From Desulfobacula sp. (GTDB lineage: Bacteria; Desulfobacterota; Desulfobacteria; Desulfobacterales; Desulfobacteraceae), in NCBI RefSeq assembly GCF_030611305.1, contig NZ_JAUWQB010000002.1:1-64000 (forward strand): a stretch of DNA of 64,000 nucleotides, written 5' to 3'. The notes beneath the pieces were generated by a model. That model had not been told where the DNA came from, ran no database searches, and was given only the letters and a program-made list of their open reading frames with translations. Position 1 is the first letter of the stretch. The number at the start of each line of letters is the position of its first letter. Positions 63,629 to 64,000 of the stretch are shown here, in pieces. A program made the position numbers and the translations under genes.

Positions 63629-64000
63629 ATGGCAATTGTTGAAACAAAAAATATCAAGAAAACATATCGCCAGGGAAAAGTAAAAGTTGAGGCCCTTTGC
63701 GGTGTTGATCTTAAAGTACAAAAAGCTGAATTTATTGCTCTTGCAGGCCCGTCAGGGTCAGGCAAAACCACAATGCTGAATATCATTGGCGGCCTTGATC
63801 TGCCGGATTCAGGAATTGTAATAGTTGACAACAATAAATTTGCAGACATGAACCAGGCAAGTCTTGCCTCTTTAAGACTGCATAAAATAGGGTTTGTTTT
63901 TCAAGCCTTTAATCTTATCCCGGTTTTGTCGGCTATTGAAAATGTTGAGTATGTCATGCTTTTGCAGGGCGTGCCTCAAACTGAACGCCACCACAGGGCA
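63629..64000 (+). CDS. ABC transporter ATP-binding protein (LolD/MacB-like), partial
   Basis: The first 124 codons of an ATPase cut by the window edge. It starts MAIVETKNIKKTYRQG and has Walker A GPSGSGKTT, the Q-loop FVFQAFNLIPVLSAIENVE typical of the LolD/MacB branch, and GLDLPDSG. GGAGA lies upstream of the ATG. It completes the two-permease transporter operon. Confidence 0.92.
   Translation, partial: MAIVETKNIKKTYRQGKVKVEALCGVDLKVQKAEFIALAGPSGSGKTTMLNIIGGLDLPDSGIVIVDNNKFADMNQASLASLRLHKIGFVFQAFNLIPVLSAIENVEYVMLLQGVPQTERHHRA

Overview
The window reads as chromosomal DNA from a mesophilic deltaproteobacterium, most likely a Desulfobacteraceae-type anaerobe. This is inferred from gene content: a TRAP transporter with a TatT lipoprotein, acyl-CoA ligase and CoA-transferase genes, many Cache/PAS histidine kinases, an NtrC-type regulator beside GcvH-like proteins, an archaemetzincin, and moderately AT-rich DNA. 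No 16S rRNA or sulfate-reduction gene is present, so the assignment is soft. I saw no tRNA, rRNA or CRISPR array.

Layout. 1-440: a minus-strand cobalamin riboswitch with its own terminator, serving a gene beyond the left edge. 0.5-2.3 kb: a PadR regulator, a FetA-like ATPase whose frame breaks at an A9 run, and FetB, behind a perfect palindrome. 2.5-3.7 kb: a DEAD-box helicase. 3.7-11.4 kb: an acyl-CoA ligase, a two-part sodium:solute symporter and a NarL-type two-component system with a Cache-domain sensor. 11.4-18.2 kb: carA-carB-purF plus a radical SAM gene. 18.6 kb: a truncated yjbQ-like mini-gene. 18.9-21.8 kb: glnE, tail to tail with a TRAP operon (21.8-25.5 kb). 25.6-28.4 kb: two EamA transporters around a LysR gene.

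28.7-35.3 kb holds the most unusual cluster: a CBS protein, a sigma-54 response regulator, an archaemetzincin, two cysteine-rich GcvH-like proteins behind a sigma-54-type promoter, a PAS histidine kinase and a flavin-binding-fold protein. 35.5-39.7 kb: an RND efflux pair. 39.8-43.3 kb: an NfeD-flotillin operon. 43.7-48.4 kb: a PLP decarboxylase, an O-methyltransferase-like gene and a hybrid histidine kinase. 48.5-52.6 kb: metY-metX-metW-nadA. 52.7-57.5 kb: a universal stress protein, a glycosyltransferase, a LysE exporter, a CoA-transferase/acetyltransferase fusion and a small zinc-ribbon protein. 57.66-59.63 kb: a complete-looking group II intron. 60.3-64.0 kb: a lipoprotein-sorting gene broken by an in-frame TAA, followed by a LolCDE/MacB-like ABC transporter running off the right edge.

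The best candidates for new biology are the GcvH-like pair, each with two copies of the same C-x12-C-x5-C-x2-C module, one of which lacks the lipoyl lysine; the A9 slippage site in fetA; and the promoter-equipped mini-YjbQ.
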